From assembly GCF_900103195.1 (NCBI RefSeq), contig NZ_FMWU01000008.1:124001-188000 (forward strand): a stretch of 64,000 bases of DNA, written 5' to 3'. How positions within the stretch are numbered: position 1 is the first letter of the stretch; each line of letters opens with the position of its first letter. The position numbers were made by a program, and so were the translations under genes. The DNA comes from Methylobacterium sp. UNC378MF (GTDB lineage Bacteria; Pseudomonadota; Alphaproteobacteria; Rhizobiales; Beijerinckiaceae). The notes under the pieces are model-generated. The model did no database searches. It saw only the letters and a list, made by a program, of their open reading frames with translations, and was not told the origin of the DNA. Of this stretch, positions 19,235 through 28,222 are shown in pieces.

Positions 19235-20230
19235 TCAACCATTGCGGCCGGTATAGTAGAGGTCGGGCGGGAGCGCGTCGCCCTTGCCGACGAGGCGCGC
19301 TCCGCCGAGCCGCGCCATCACGGCGTAGAGCTTCTCCGCATCGGCGCGCTCCTGCGCGATCGAACGGCGCGGGATGCCGGCCAGGAAATCGTGCTTCAAG
19401 GCTTCGAAGGTCGCCTCGTCCTCGGCCGCCATCAGCGGGCGCACGATCTGCCACGTGCTCGGATCGGCGGCCAGCATGTCCTTGGCGGCCCGAGACGCCC
19501 GGGCGAAGGCCGCCACGGCGGCAGGCTTCTCCTTCACCGTGGCGTCCTGGAACAGGTAGCCGATCAGCGCCACGTCGCCGGGGACGCCGAGGGCGTGCAT
19601 GATGTCTTCGGCGCCGACCAGCTGCCGGTAGCCCTTGGCCGTCAGGCGGGCGCAGTAGGTCCAGTAGGTCAGCGCCGCGTCGAGGGCGCCCTGCTCCAGC
19701 TTCAGGGTGATCAGCGGCGGCGCGCCGTAGGCGATCTCGGCGTCGCGCTCGAGGTCGATGCCGGCCGCGTCCTTCGCCTGCGCCCGGAGGAGCAGCCAGT
19801 TCTTGTCCAGCGGGCCGCCGGCCACGCCGAGGCGCTTGCCCGCGAGATCCTTGAGGCTGTTCACCGCACTCCCGGGCGGCACCATGACGCCGCCCTCGGA
19901 GGTCGAATACGGGATGAAGCGCACCGCCTGCCCGTCATTGCCGAGGCGGGCGGCCCAGAGCAGGTCGCCGATGATCGTGTCGACCTGCCCGCCGATGAAG
20001 CCGATCCGGGCCGCGTCGTTGCCGGCGAGCTTCACCGCGTCGAGTTCGAACCCGTTGGCCGTGTCGAGGCCACGCGCCTTGATCACCGCCGCTTCCCAGG
20101 TCGACGTGCCGAAGGGCAGGCTTCCGAGGCGGATCGTCGGCGCGTCCGCGCGCGCCGCGCGCAGGCCGAGGCCGCCGAGCAGGCCCCCGGCGAGCATCGC
20201 GCGCCGTGACAGCATCACGCCTTCTCCCAT
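19235..20230 (-). CDS. ABC importer substrate-binding protein, Tat-exported
   Basis: 331 residues, type II periplasmic binding protein of the NMT1/SsuA/TauA group. The leader MLSRRAMLAGGLLGGLGLRA has a twin-arginine motif and a hydrophobic stretch ending ARA-DA, so export through Tat is expected; the true start may be the Met at residue 6. Body motifs: IRLGSLPFGTSTWE at the N-terminus, FIGGQVDTIIGDLLWAARLG, and LAGKRLGVAGGPLDKNWLLL. The ligand cannot be told from sequence; no sulfonate, nitrate or quinoprotein gene is adjacent. First gene of the three-gene operon, divergent from the pterin dehydratase gene. Confidence 0.88.
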   Translation of the reverse strand: MGEGVMLSRRAMLAGGLLGGLGLRAARADAPTIRLGSLPFGTSTWEAAVIKARGLDTANGFELDAVKLAGNDAARIGFIGGQVDTIIGDLLWAARLGNDGQAVRFIPYSTSEGGVMVPPGSAVNSLKDLAGKRLGVAGGPLDKNWLLLRAQAKDAAGIDLERDAEIAYGAPPLITLKLEQGALDAALTYWTYCARLTAKGYRQLVGAEDIMHALGVPGDVALIGYLFQDATVKEKPAAVAAFARASRAAKDMLAADPSTWQIVRPLMAAEDEATFEALKHDFLAGIPRRSIAQERADAEKLYAVMARLGGARLVGKGDALPPDLYYTGRNG

Positions 20231-20400
20231 CGTATTGCGCAGTCTTCAGCGGCGGCAGACTGGAGTGCCGAGCGAGCCGGACGCCATTGGCAAAAGGTCA
20301 TAGGGCTCGCACCCGTTTCCGTCCACCGTGGCAAACACGCTTGCGCGCAACCGGCCGCGGCGGCACCCTCTGCCCCGACGGTTTCATCGGAGACGGGATC

Positions 20401-20778
20401 ATGACCGAACGACGCGAAGGCGCACTGGACGCTGCGACCGTGGAGGCGCGGCTGAAGGCCGAGCTGCCCGCATGGCGCCTGGAAGACGGGTGGATCCGGC
20501 GCACCTACAAGACGTCCGGCTGGAAGAGCACCCTGATGGTGATCAACACCGTCGGGCACTTGGCCGAGGCGGCCTGGCACCATCCGGACATCACGGCCTC
20601 CTACGCCTGGGTCGAGGTCCGGCTGATGAATCACGCGGCCAAGGGCATCACCGACAAGGACTTCGCCCTCGCCCGGAAGATCGAGGAGGTCGTGTCCTGG
20701 CAGCCAGCCCTGGAGGGACAGGGGCTCGAAGGCACGCCGACCGATCCGCGCTTCGCCTACATCAAGTACGACAAGTAG
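20401..20778 (+). CDS. phhB: Pterin-4a-carbinolamine dehydratase
   Basis: Dehydrates 4a-hydroxytetrahydrobiopterin in pterin cofactor recycling; homologues also act in molybdopterin or folate-related metabolism. 125 residues from ATG at 20401. The catalytic region is GHLAEAAWHHPDITASYAWV, with the adjacent histidines of the active site, then VEVRLMNHAAKGITDKDFAL. The C-terminus is about 20 residues longer than the shortest family members. No phenylalanine hydroxylase gene is nearby. Divergent from the ABC importer operon; convergent with the small gene at 20795-21016, 16 bases away. Confidence 0.92.
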   Translation: MTERREGALDAATVEARLKAELPAWRLEDGWIRRTYKTSGWKSTLMVINTVGHLAEAAWHHPDITASYAWVEVRLMNHAAKGITDKDFALARKIEEVVSWQPALEGQGLEGTPTDPRFAYIKYDK

Positions 20779-20794
20779 CGGCACCCCGCGGACG

Positions 20795-21016
20795 TCACTG
20801 CGGCTCCTTCACCCGGCGGCACTCCGTTTTCAAATAGGCGGTCTTGCCGATCTCCTCGCGCAGCTCGGTGCGGGCGATGATCTCCTGCCAGCCGGTGGCG
20901 CAGCCGAGTTCGTTGGCGACCCGGACCTTGCGCACCTCGAGCGCCTGGGCGTCCGTGCAGGAATCCTGGACGATCCCGTTGGCGCAGACCAGGACGACGG
21001 CGATGAAGGCGTTCAT
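20795..21016 (-). CDS. Small exported protein, unknown
   Basis: 73 residues with an N-terminal hydrophobic stretch (MNAFIAVVLVCANGIVQ) that could be a signal peptide, then a charged region with cysteines at DSCTDA, GCATGW and TECRR. Possibly a small periplasmic protein with disulfides. No family recognised. A GAGGA element lies about 12 bases before the ATG. It is downstream of the RND operon's terminator hairpin and on the same strand. Confidence 0.55.
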   Translation of the reverse strand: MNAFIAVVLVCANGIVQDSCTDAQALEVRKVRVANELGCATGWQEIIARTELREEIGKTAYLKTECRRVKEPQ

Positions 21017-21107
21017 GGGCGGGACGGTCCTCGTTTCCGTCGCACCCTACGCGCCAGAACGCCGCCGGGTTGCCGGCGACGCGACGCCACCTGCGTGAAA
21101 GATCGTC

Positions 21108-21150
21108 ACGGTCGGCCCGCCCTGAGGGGGCGGAGGGGCGGGCCGACCGT
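21108..21150. terminator. 15-bp perfect hairpin after the RND operon
   Basis: Arms 21108-21122 and 21136-21150 are perfect 15-base complements (ACGGTCGGCCCGCCC in the left arm) around a 13-base loop. The hairpin lies 45 bases downstream of the RND pump stop (minus strand) and upstream of the small minus-strand gene. The T-rich side (TTTCTC) is on the plus strand, so it is not a textbook terminator for the pump. It may act as an mRNA 3'-end stabiliser or a bidirectional barrier. Confidence 0.6.
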
Positions 21151-21194
21151 TTCTCGCAGCGCCCGCAAGCGCTGCGATCGCGTGAACCGGCCGA

Positions 21195-24100
21195 TCAGCC
21201 GGTGTGAGCCGCCGGCCTGCCGCTCGCATCCGGGCGGATGCGGTAGCAGCCGATGTAGAGGGCCGGCAGAAACAGCAGCGTGAGGAAGGTCGCGGCCAGG
21301 ATGCCGCCGATCATCGCGAAGGCCATCGGGCCCCAGAACACCTCGCGGGCGATCGGGATCAGGCCCAGGCTCGCCGCCGCGGCGGTCAGGAGGATCGGCC
21401 GCATGCGGTGGTGCGTCGCCTCGAACACCGCCTCCCACGGCGCCATCCCCTCATCCCGGAACTCCTCGATCTGGCTCACCAGAATCACCGCGTTGCGGAT
21501 GATGATGCCGATGAGCGCCAGGATGCCCAGGATGGCGACGAAGCCCATGGGCTTGTCGAACAGGAGCAGCGCCGGCACGACGCCGATCAGGCCGAGCGGC
21601 GCGACGGTGAAGACAAGGAGCATCCGCCCGAAGCTCTGAAGCTGCATCATCAGCAGGAACGCCATGGCGAGCAGCATGACCGGGACCACCGCCGCGATCG
21701 GGCCCTGGCCCTTGGCCGATTCCTCGACGGCACCGCCGGTCTGGACGGTGTAGCCCTCGGGAAGCGCCTTGATGAAGGCATCCAGGCCGGGTTGCAGGGC
21801 GGCCACGATGGTGGCGGGCTGGGTCGCGTCGTGGATCGTGGCGCGCACCGTCACGGTCGGGAGACGGTCGCGGCGCCAGACGATCGGCTGCTCCAGATCG
21901 TAGCCGATCCGCGCGAAGGCGAGCACCGGGACCACGGTGCCGTTCGCGAGGCCGACCTGCAGGGATTGCAGCGTGTCCAGCGAGGACCGCTCGGCGGCCC
22001 GGGCACGGCCGACGACGTTGACCAGATAGATCGAGTCCCGGACCTGCGTGATCGCCTGCCCACCCTCGATCCCGTTCAGGATTCCGGCGACGTCCTGGCT
22101 GGTGACGCCGAGCTGGCGCGCCTTGTCCTGAAGGATCTCGACCCGCAGGACCTTGCCGGGCTCGTTCCAGTCGAAGGTCGGCACGTCGAGGCGCTTGTCG
22201 GCCGCGACCACGTTGGCCAGATCGAGGGAGAGGCGGCGTACCGTCTCCATCTTCGGTCCGCTGAGGCGGTATTGCACCGGCCGGCCCACGGGTGGGCCGA
22301 GGCTCAGGGGCTGAACGAGCACGTCGGTGCCGACGAAATCACGCAGGGCAATGGTTTGGAGGCGCGCCATGACCCGGTCGCGCACCTCCAGCGATTTCGT
22401 GACGATGACGATCTGGCCGAAGAACGCGTTGGCGAGCTGCTGATCGAGCGGGAGGTAGAAGCGCACCGCGCCCTCGCCGACATAGGACGACCAGCTCGTC
22501 ACGTCCGGATCGCCCTTCAGGTTCGCCTCGAACCGGTCCATCTGCGCCCGCGTCTCGGCGATGGTGGCGTTCTGCGGGAGGGTGAGGTCGACCAGCACCT
22601 CGGACCGGTCCGAGGACGGAAAGAACTGCTGCTGCACATGGCCCATCCCGACGATGGCCGCGGCCATCAGACCGAGGCAGACGATGACCGTCGTCCAGTG
22701 CCAGCGCATGGCGATGCGCAACGCCCCGACGAACAGGCGCGTGAAGATCCCCTGCTTCTCCGTGTGATGCCTCATGGTCTTCGGCAGGAGCGTGACGCCG
22801 ACGAGCGGGGCGAACAGGACCGCCACGACCCAGGAGACCAGCAGCGCGGCCGCGATCACCACGAAGAGCGAGTAGGTGTACTCGCCGGCGCCGGAGCCGT
22901 TGAAGCCGATCGGCAGGAAGCCTGCCACGGTGACGAGCGTTCCCGTCAGCATGGGGAACGCCGTCGACGTGTAGGCGAAGGTGGCAGCCTTCCGGAGGGT
23001 GTCGCCCCGTTCCAGGCGGGCGACCATCATCTCGACCGTGATCATGGCATCGTCGACCAGCAGGCCGAGCGCGATGATCAGCGCGCCGAGGGAGATGCGC
23101 TGCAAGGTGACGTCCATGATCTGCATGACCACGAAGACAATCGCCAGCACGAGCGGGATCGACACCGAGACGACGAGGCCGGCCCGGACGCCGAGGCTCA
23201 CGAAGCTCACTGCCAGCACGATGATGACGGCCTCGACCAATGCCTCGGTGAAGCCGCCGACGGCATGCTCGACCTGCTTGGGCTGATCCGACACGAGGTG
23301 GACGCCGACGCCCACCGGAAGCGTGGCCTCGATCCGACCCATGCGCTCCTTCAGCGCTTCGCCGAAATGCAGCAGGTTGGCGCCCGGCCGCATCGCGATG
23401 GCGAGACCGATCGCGGGTTTGCCGTCCACGCGGAACAGCGGCGCCGGCGGATCCTCGTAGCCCCGGCTGATCTCGGCGATGTCGGCAAGGCGGAAGAAGC
23501 GGTCGTTCACCCGCAGGTTGAAGTCCTGGAGCGACGCCTCGGAGGCGAAGGAGCCGCTGACCCGCAGCGAGATGCGCTCCGGGCCGGCCTGGACGACGCC
23601 GGAGGCCGAGACCGCGTTCTGCGCTTGCAGCGCCTTGATCAGGGCCTGAAAATCGATGCCGTAACCGGCGAGCTTCCGGGTGGAGAAGTCGAGATAGATC
23701 GTCTCGTCCTGCGTGCCGATCAGCTGCGTCTTGCCGATATTGGGCACCCGCAGGACCTCGGTGCGGATGCTCTCGACGTAGTCGCGCAATTGCCGGTGCG
23801 TCAGGCCGTCGGCCGTGAACGCGTAGATGTTGCCGTAGACGTCGCCGAACTCGTCGTTGAAGAACGGCCCCTGCACGCCCTCCGGGAACTGGCCCTTGAT
23901 ATCGCCGAGCCGCTTGCGAACCTGGTAGAAGGCGGGCTGGATCTCGTTCTTCTTGAGGGTGTCGCGGAACTGGACGAAGACCGTCGACGATCCGGGCGTC
24001 GTGTAGCTGCGGACGTAGTCGAGGCCGTTGAGCTGCTGAAGCTCCTTCTCGACCCGGTCGGTGACCTGATCGAGGGTGTCCTTGATGGTCGCCCCCGGCC

Positions 24101-24260
24101 AAGTCGTCTGCACCACCATGGTCTTGATGGTGAAAGGCGGATCCTCCTCGCGGCCGAGGCGCGTGTAGGCCATCAGGCCCGCCACCAGCGAGACCAGCAT
24201 CAGGAACCAGACGAACGAGCGGTGCTCGAGCGCCCAGTCGGAGAGGTTGAAGTCCTTCAC
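21195..24260 (-). CDS. RND efflux pump, inner-membrane transporter
   Basis: 1021 residues, the usual length of AcrB/MexB-type proton-driven pumps. N-terminal NLSDWALEHRSFVWFLMLVS with the first membrane helix, then ARLGREEDPPFTIKTMVVQTTWPGA-type porter start. Helix IV proton-relay acids appear in GLLVDDAMITVEMMVARLERG; a second helix cluster follows near 880-1010. The GREEDP start resembles the subfamily paired with two membrane-fusion proteins. Last gene of a three-gene operon with two MFP lipoproteins (24283-25386 and 25383-26486). No outer-membrane channel gene is present. Expression is probably controlled by the divergent TetR gene at 26584. Confidence 0.96.
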   Translation of the reverse strand: MKDFNLSDWALEHRSFVWFLMLVSLVAGLMAYTRLGREEDPPFTIKTMVVQTTWPGATIKDTLDQVTDRVEKELQQLNGLDYVRSYTTPGSSTVFVQFRDTLKKNEIQPAFYQVRKRLGDIKGQFPEGVQGPFFNDEFGDVYGNIYAFTADGLTHRQLRDYVESIRTEVLRVPNIGKTQLIGTQDETIYLDFSTRKLAGYGIDFQALIKALQAQNAVSASGVVQAGPERISLRVSGSFASEASLQDFNLRVNDRFFRLADIAEISRGYEDPPAPLFRVDGKPAIGLAIAMRPGANLLHFGEALKERMGRIEATLPVGVGVHLVSDQPKQVEHAVGGFTEALVEAVIIVLAVSFVSLGVRAGLVVSVSIPLVLAIVFVVMQIMDVTLQRISLGALIIALGLLVDDAMITVEMMVARLERGDTLRKAATFAYTSTAFPMLTGTLVTVAGFLPIGFNGSGAGEYTYSLFVVIAAALLVSWVVAVLFAPLVGVTLLPKTMRHHTEKQGIFTRLFVGALRIAMRWHWTTVIVCLGLMAAAIVGMGHVQQQFFPSSDRSEVLVDLTLPQNATIAETRAQMDRFEANLKGDPDVTSWSSYVGEGAVRFYLPLDQQLANAFFGQIVIVTKSLEVRDRVMARLQTIALRDFVGTDVLVQPLSLGPPVGRPVQYRLSGPKMETVRRLSLDLANVVAADKRLDVPTFDWNEPGKVLRVEILQDKARQLGVTSQDVAGILNGIEGGQAITQVRDSIYLVNVVGRARAAERSSLDTLQSLQVGLANGTVVPVLAFARIGYDLEQPIVWRRDRLPTVTVRATIHDATQPATIVAALQPGLDAFIKALPEGYTVQTGGAVEESAKGQGPIAAVVPVMLLAMAFLLMMQLQSFGRMLLVFTVAPLGLIGVVPALLLFDKPMGFVAILGILALIGIIIRNAVILVSQIEEFRDEGMAPWEAVFEATHHRMRPILLTAAAASLGLIPIAREVFWGPMAFAMIGGILAATFLTLLFLPALYIGCYRIRPDASGRPAAHTG

Positions 24261-24282
24261 GCGAAAACCCCGTGCGGCCGTG

Positions 24283-25386
24283 TCAGACGGCGCCGTCGGT
24301 CAGGCGCACGGCCTGGCCTTCCTTGAGGACATGGACGCCCGCGACCACCACGCGATCGCCCGCCTTCAGCCCATCGACGACCACGACGCGGCCGTCCTCG
24401 GCGTCGTCCCGTGCCGCCGCTACGGTCACGTCGCGGCGGGACACCGACTTGCCGTCGGCGGCGACGATCCAGACCGAGCGGCGGCCGTCGCCCTCGATCA
24501 GCGCCGATGCGGGCAGCCGCACGTGCGGCGGGACCTGCCGCGTCAGCGAGACATTGATGGTCGCGCCGAGCCGGAAGGCTGGGCCGGGCTGATTCAGAGT
24601 GATCCGGATGCGCTTGGAGCGCGTCCCGGCCTCCGCGAGCGGCGCGATCTCGCGGACGCGCCCGCGCGCCGTCAGCTCCGGCGCGCTCTGGAGGGCCACC
24701 GTGAACACACCGTCCGCCGGCAACGCCCCGGCATGGGATTCGGGAATATCGACCACGGCCTCGCGGACGTCCGGCCGCGCCACGGTCACGACCCCCTGCC
24801 CGGCGCTCAGCACCTGGCCGACTTCGGCGAGACGCTGTGTCACGACGCCGTCGAACTCGGCCTTGAGCTCGGTGTAGCCCATCTGGTCACGGGCCTTCTG
24901 CAGGCTCGCCATGGCTTGATCGACCCGTGCCCTGGCGGTCTCGCGTTTGGCGACCGCCTGGTCGAGGGTCGCCTGCGAGACGCTGTTGCCCGACATCAGG
25001 CGCCGGGTTCGGGCCTCGGCGGCGTCGGCGTTCTCGGCCTGCGCCTTCGCGTCGGCGAGGTCGGCCTCGGCGCGGGTCAGGTCGAAGCGGGTCACGATGG
25101 TGTCGAGCGCCGCGAGCCGCTGACCCCGGGTGACGAGATCGCCGATCGTGACGTCCCGCGCCACCATGCGGCCGGGGATCTGGAAACCGAGCTGCGCCTG
25201 ATAGCGCGGCTCGATCGTGCCGGCGAACGGCCCGAACGTGACGGTGTCGCTCGGTACGACCACCTGCGTAAGCACCGGACGGATGGCAGCGGCCTCCGCG
25301 GCCTGGCCGCCCTCCTCGCTGTGCCCGTTGCAGCCCCCCAGCGTCGCCGCGACGAAGCTCAGGGCGAGGTACGTCCGCGCCTTCAC
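24283..25386 (-). CDS. RND efflux membrane-fusion lipoprotein (second copy)
   Basis: About 367 residues from GTG at 25386. The GTG overlaps the upstream stop as GTGA (25383-25386), so a longer reading to 25566 is a shadow. Signal peptide with lipobox LGGC (VKARTYLALSFVAATLGGCN), then the lipoyl/hairpin region LGFQIPGRMVARDVTIGD, a coiled-coil hairpin near 95-170 (ADLADAKAQAENADAAEART), a second lipoyl half and beta-barrel, and a C-terminal membrane-proximal domain. Bridges the inner-membrane pump to an outer channel. 22 bases separate it from the pump gene. Confidence 0.93.
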   Translation of the reverse strand: MKARTYLALSFVAATLGGCNGHSEEGGQAAEAAAIRPVLTQVVVPSDTVTFGPFAGTIEPRYQAQLGFQIPGRMVARDVTIGDLVTRGQRLAALDTIVTRFDLTRAEADLADAKAQAENADAAEARTRRLMSGNSVSQATLDQAVAKRETARARVDQAMASLQKARDQMGYTELKAEFDGVVTQRLAEVGQVLSAGQGVVTVARPDVREAVVDIPESHAGALPADGVFTVALQSAPELTARGRVREIAPLAEAGTRSKRIRITLNQPGPAFRLGATINVSLTRQVPPHVRLPASALIEGDGRRSVWIVAADGKSVSRRDVTVAAARDDAEDGRVVVVDGLKAGDRVVVAGVHVLKEGQAVRLTDGAV

Positions 25387-26486
25387 GGGCGATCTCCGAT
25401 CTCGGCGGCCGCGACAAGCTGGCCGGGGCGCAGGAACTGGATGCCGGCGACGACAACGCGCTCGCCCGGCTCGACGCCGCGCTTCAGCGCGATGATGTCG
25501 GGGCCGAAGCGGTCGATCTCGACGGCGCGCACCGATACCGTCCGGTGGTCGGGATCGTAGATCCACACGGAGGGCCGCCCGTCGTAGCGGTACAGCGCCG
25601 ACCAGGGCAGGATCACCGATTCATGCGGCGCGAAGCGTCCGCGCCCGACCACGACCGCGCCGAGACCCATGCCGGCGGGCGTCGCCTTCAGACCGATCTT
25701 GACCCGCACCGTGCCGCTCGCGGAATCGACCGTCGGCGAGATCTCGCGCACGGTCCCGGTCGCGGTGACCGCCGGATCCGACTGCAGCGCGACCGCGATC
25801 GTGTCGCCGGCCGGGGGCTGCGCCAGCAGGGATTCGTAGACATTGAAGACCGCGTCGCGGGGGCCGTCCTGCGCGATCACCAGGACGGTCTGGCCTGACT
25901 GGACCACCTGGCCGACCTCGAAGCTGCGGCTGGTCACGACACCGGCCACGCCGGCGCGCAATTCCGTGTACGAGAACTGCTCCTGCGCGGTCCCGAGGGC
26001 CGCCTTCGCCGAGTCGACGGCTGCCTGTGTCGTGCGCAGCTCCTGCTCGGCATTGTCGTAGGTCGAGCGCGTGGTGAAGCCGCCGGCGAGAAGTTGCTTC
26101 TGGCGCTCGAACGACATCTTGGCCTGGGTCAGCAGCGCCTCGGCCGAAGCGAGGGCGGCCTTGGCGTTGTCGAGATTCGCTTGCTGGGTCAGCGGTTCGA
26201 GGACGGCGAGTACTTGGTCGGCGGTCACGTGGTCACCGACCTCGACACGCCGTTCGGCAACCTTGCCGTTCGTCCGGAACGAGACGTTGACCTGCGCCTG
26301 GGCCTGGATGTCGCCGGTCACCACGACATCGAGCGCCAGCGGCGTCCGGCGCGCCTGCACCACCCGAACGCGCGCCAGAGCCGGATCGAGCGCCGGTTCC
26401 GATTCGGCCCGAGCGCATCCGATCGATGCGAACGCGGTTAAGGCCAGTAGGATGGTCGCTGGGATAGCGAAGGCAATGCGGCTCAT
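25383..26486 (-). CDS. RND efflux membrane-fusion lipoprotein (first copy)
   Basis: 367 residues. Signal peptide and lipobox (ALTAFASIGCARAESEP), HlyD/AcrA-type region NVSFRTNGKVAERRVEVGDH, coiled-coil hairpin (LDNAKAALASAEALLTQAKM), and closing barrel domains. First gene of the efflux operon, divergent from the TetR gene. Two MFP genes in tandem in one RND operon are known in alphaproteobacteria; the two proteins here share architecture but not close sequence, so they may form a mixed adaptor ring. Confidence 0.93.
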   Translation of the reverse strand: MSRIAFAIPATILLALTAFASIGCARAESEPALDPALARVRVVQARRTPLALDVVVTGDIQAQAQVNVSFRTNGKVAERRVEVGDHVTADQVLAVLEPLTQQANLDNAKAALASAEALLTQAKMSFERQKQLLAGGFTTRSTYDNAEQELRTTQAAVDSAKAALGTAQEQFSYTELRAGVAGVVTSRSFEVGQVVQSGQTVLVIAQDGPRDAVFNVYESLLAQPPAGDTIAVALQSDPAVTATGTVREISPTVDSASGTVRVKIGLKATPAGMGLGAVVVGRGRFAPHESVILPWSALYRYDGRPSVWIYDPDHRTVSVRAVEIDRFGPDIIALKRGVEPGERVVVAGIQFLRPGQLVAAAEIGDRP

Positions 26487-26551
26487 GCGATCGACCGTGT
26501 CGGCGCGACTCGTGCGAAATGCGTGGCGCGTTCCTACGCTATCCGTTACAT

Positions 26552-26565
26552 ACCGTCCAGACGGT
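26552..26565. promoter_or_regulatory. TetR-type operator between efflux operon and its regulator
   Basis: ACCGTC-CA-GACGGT is a perfect 6+6 inverted repeat with a two-base centre, in the 97-base gap between the divergent efflux operon and the TetR gene. A CATACCGTC / GACGGT layout is typical of TetR-family sites before RND pumps. It sits 19 bases before the regulator's ATG and would block both promoters. Confidence 0.6.
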
Positions 26566-26583
26566 TTTTAATGCAGGTCGGCG

Positions 26584-27147
26584 ATGCAGGTGAAGCGACA
26601 GCGGCTGGCGGCGCGGCCCGAGATCATCTTGGAGGCGGCCGCGGCCGTGCTCCTGAAGGCCGGCGTGCGGGGGCTGACCATAGATGCAGTCGCGGCCGAA
26701 GCCGGGCTGAGCAAAGGCGGGGTTCTGCACCATTATGCGTCGAAGGATGCACTGGTGGCGGCCCTCGTCGCCCGCAAGCTCGCGGATGTGCGGGCGGAGA
26801 TCGACGCCTGCGCGCGCGAGATTCCCGCCGGTCCATCGCAACTTCCCCGCGCGATGGTTGCGCATATCCGCGGGCATTATTGCGAGGACGACGAGTCGGC
26901 CCGTGCGCTTCTCCTGGCATCGATGGAATCGCCGGAAGCACAGAAGGACTTCCAGGCGTTCGTCGCGGATCAGCTGGACCAGCTCGGACGGATCGACGGC
27001 GCCCGCCCTGGCGAGGGCTCTGTCCTTTACTTCGCCATTCTGGGTCTGTTCATGACCCGGGCGCTGGGCTTTCAGCAGCTCGATGGGGATGCCCTGGCGC
27101 CGATGCTCGACGCCCTCGATCGCTTGGCCGGGCAGGCCGACAGCTGA
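26584..27147 (+). CDS. TetR-family transcriptional regulator
   Basis: 187 residues. N-terminal helix-turn-helix: RPEIILEAAAAVLLKAG ... LTIDAVAAEAGLSKGGVLHH with YASKDALVAALV, the standard TetR pattern. The ligand domain is variable (resembling TetR C-terminal groups with WHH-free helices), so the inducer is unknown. Divergent to the RND efflux operon with a perfect dyad (26552-26565) between them; local autorepression and pump control are inferred. The sequence ATGCAGGT occurs twice just before and at the start (26571 and 26584); the second is in frame. Confidence 0.92.
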   Translation: MQVKRQRLAARPEIILEAAAAVLLKAGVRGLTIDAVAAEAGLSKGGVLHHYASKDALVAALVARKLADVRAEIDACAREIPAGPSQLPRAMVAHIRGHYCEDDESARALLLASMESPEAQKDFQAFVADQLDQLGRIDGARPGEGSVLYFAILGLFMTRALGFQQLDGDALAPMLDALDRLAGQADS

Positions 27148-27157
27148 GGAAGCGGGC

Positions 27158-28222
27158 TCAGGCCTGGAACGCGAGAATCGCCCGGGTGCCGCGGCTCCTC
27201 GGAACGTACGATAAGGCCGAGCGCAGGTTCGACGCCATGGCGCGCACGATCCGCGATCCGAGGCCGGTGCCGCGGATCTCGCCCTCCCCGGTCCAACCGA
27301 TGCCGTCGTCCTCGACGGCCAGGAGTACAGTGTCGGCGGCGTCGCACTCGATAGCGACACGGATTTCGCCCGACGTGCCGAGCGGATAAGCGTACTTGTA
27401 GGCGTTGGTGACGAGTTCGGTCACGACCACGCCGACCGACACAGCCTTGTCCGTCGAGAGGCGCACAGGCGCGGCCTGCAGGCGTATCGCATGATCCCGC
27501 CCGCTTGCCCGCATGGCCGCCTGCAGTTCCTCAACGAGACTTTGCAGGTAGGCGTCGAGTTCGACGGATTCCACGTCGTCCGAGGTGTAGAGGCGGCGAT
27601 GGATACCCGCGATCGCCGAGATCCGAGCCTGCATCTCGTCGAGCGCCGCCTTGGCGGCCGTGTCCGTCACGGCGTTGCGCTGCATGTGCGCCAGCGCCGC
27701 AACGAGTGCCAGAGAATTGGCCACGCGGTGATTGACCTCGCGCAGCAGCAGTTCGGCACGGTCGCGCGCCTCGCGCATCTCGGCCTCTGCCCGCTCCTTG
27801 TCGCGCCGGAGGCTCTCCTGCCGGAGTGCCGTGGCGACGGCCTCGCCGAGCAGCTCCCGAAATTGGCCTTGGACGTCCTTCCAGACGTAGTCCACCGCGC
27901 CGGCCTTCAAAGCCGCCACGGCAACGCGGCTGTCCTCCGAGCCGGTCACGTAGATGACCGGGGGCGCCTCGGGCAGCGCGCGGATTTCCGGCAGCAGGTC
28001 GAGGCCGGTCTGGCCGGGCATATGGTGGTCGAGGGCGACGGCATCGATCCCGCCCTGCGCGAGCCGCGCCAGGCCCGCGGCGCCGTCGGAACAGAGTTCG
28101 ACCGTGTAGCCACGCTTTTCCAGGGCGCGCCGAACCAAGCGTCCGAGGCCTGGATCGTCGTCGATGTAGAGGATGCGTGCCGCCGCGGCGGTGACATCCC
28201 CGCTGGCACGTCCGGCGCTCAT
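27158..28222 (-). CDS. Response regulator fused to HWE/HisKA_2 histidine kinase
   Basis: 354 residues. Receiver domain 1-130 with acidic residues near 21-23 and phosphoacceptor D65 (AVALDHHMPG), then a short coiled-coil (SLRRDKERAEAEMREARDRA), a HisKA_2-type dimerisation/phosphoacceptor helix with H165 (ELLLREVNHRVANSLAL), and a HATPase_c domain (VVTELVTNAYKYAYPLG, then DDGIGWTG and GTGLGSRIVRAMA). A receiver placed before a kinase core suggests that phosphorylation of D65 tunes the kinase. Last gene of a three-gene operon; its ATG overlaps the stop of the single-domain receiver gene by 4 bases. Ends 10 bases from the TetR stop. Confidence 0.92.
   Translation of the reverse strand: MSAGRASGDVTAAAARILYIDDDPGLGRLVRRALEKRGYTVELCSDGAAGLARLAQGGIDAVALDHHMPGQTGLDLLPEIRALPEAPPVIYVTGSEDSRVAVAALKAGAVDYVWKDVQGQFRELLGEAVATALRQESLRRDKERAEAEMREARDRAELLLREVNHRVANSLALVAALAHMQRNAVTDTAAKAALDEMQARISAIAGIHRRLYTSDDVESVELDAYLQSLVEELQAAMRASGRDHAIRLQAAPVRLSTDKAVSVGVVVTELVTNAYKYAYPLGTSGEIRVAIECDAADTVLLAVEDDGIGWTGEGEIRGTGLGSRIVRAMASNLRSALSYVPRSRGTRAILAFQA

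Noticed and set aside
21204..24326. Open frame of about 1040 codons on the plus strand, antisense to the RND pump
   Set aside because: High-GC shadow: His/Arg/Asp-rich with no domain; the minus-strand pump is beyond doubt.
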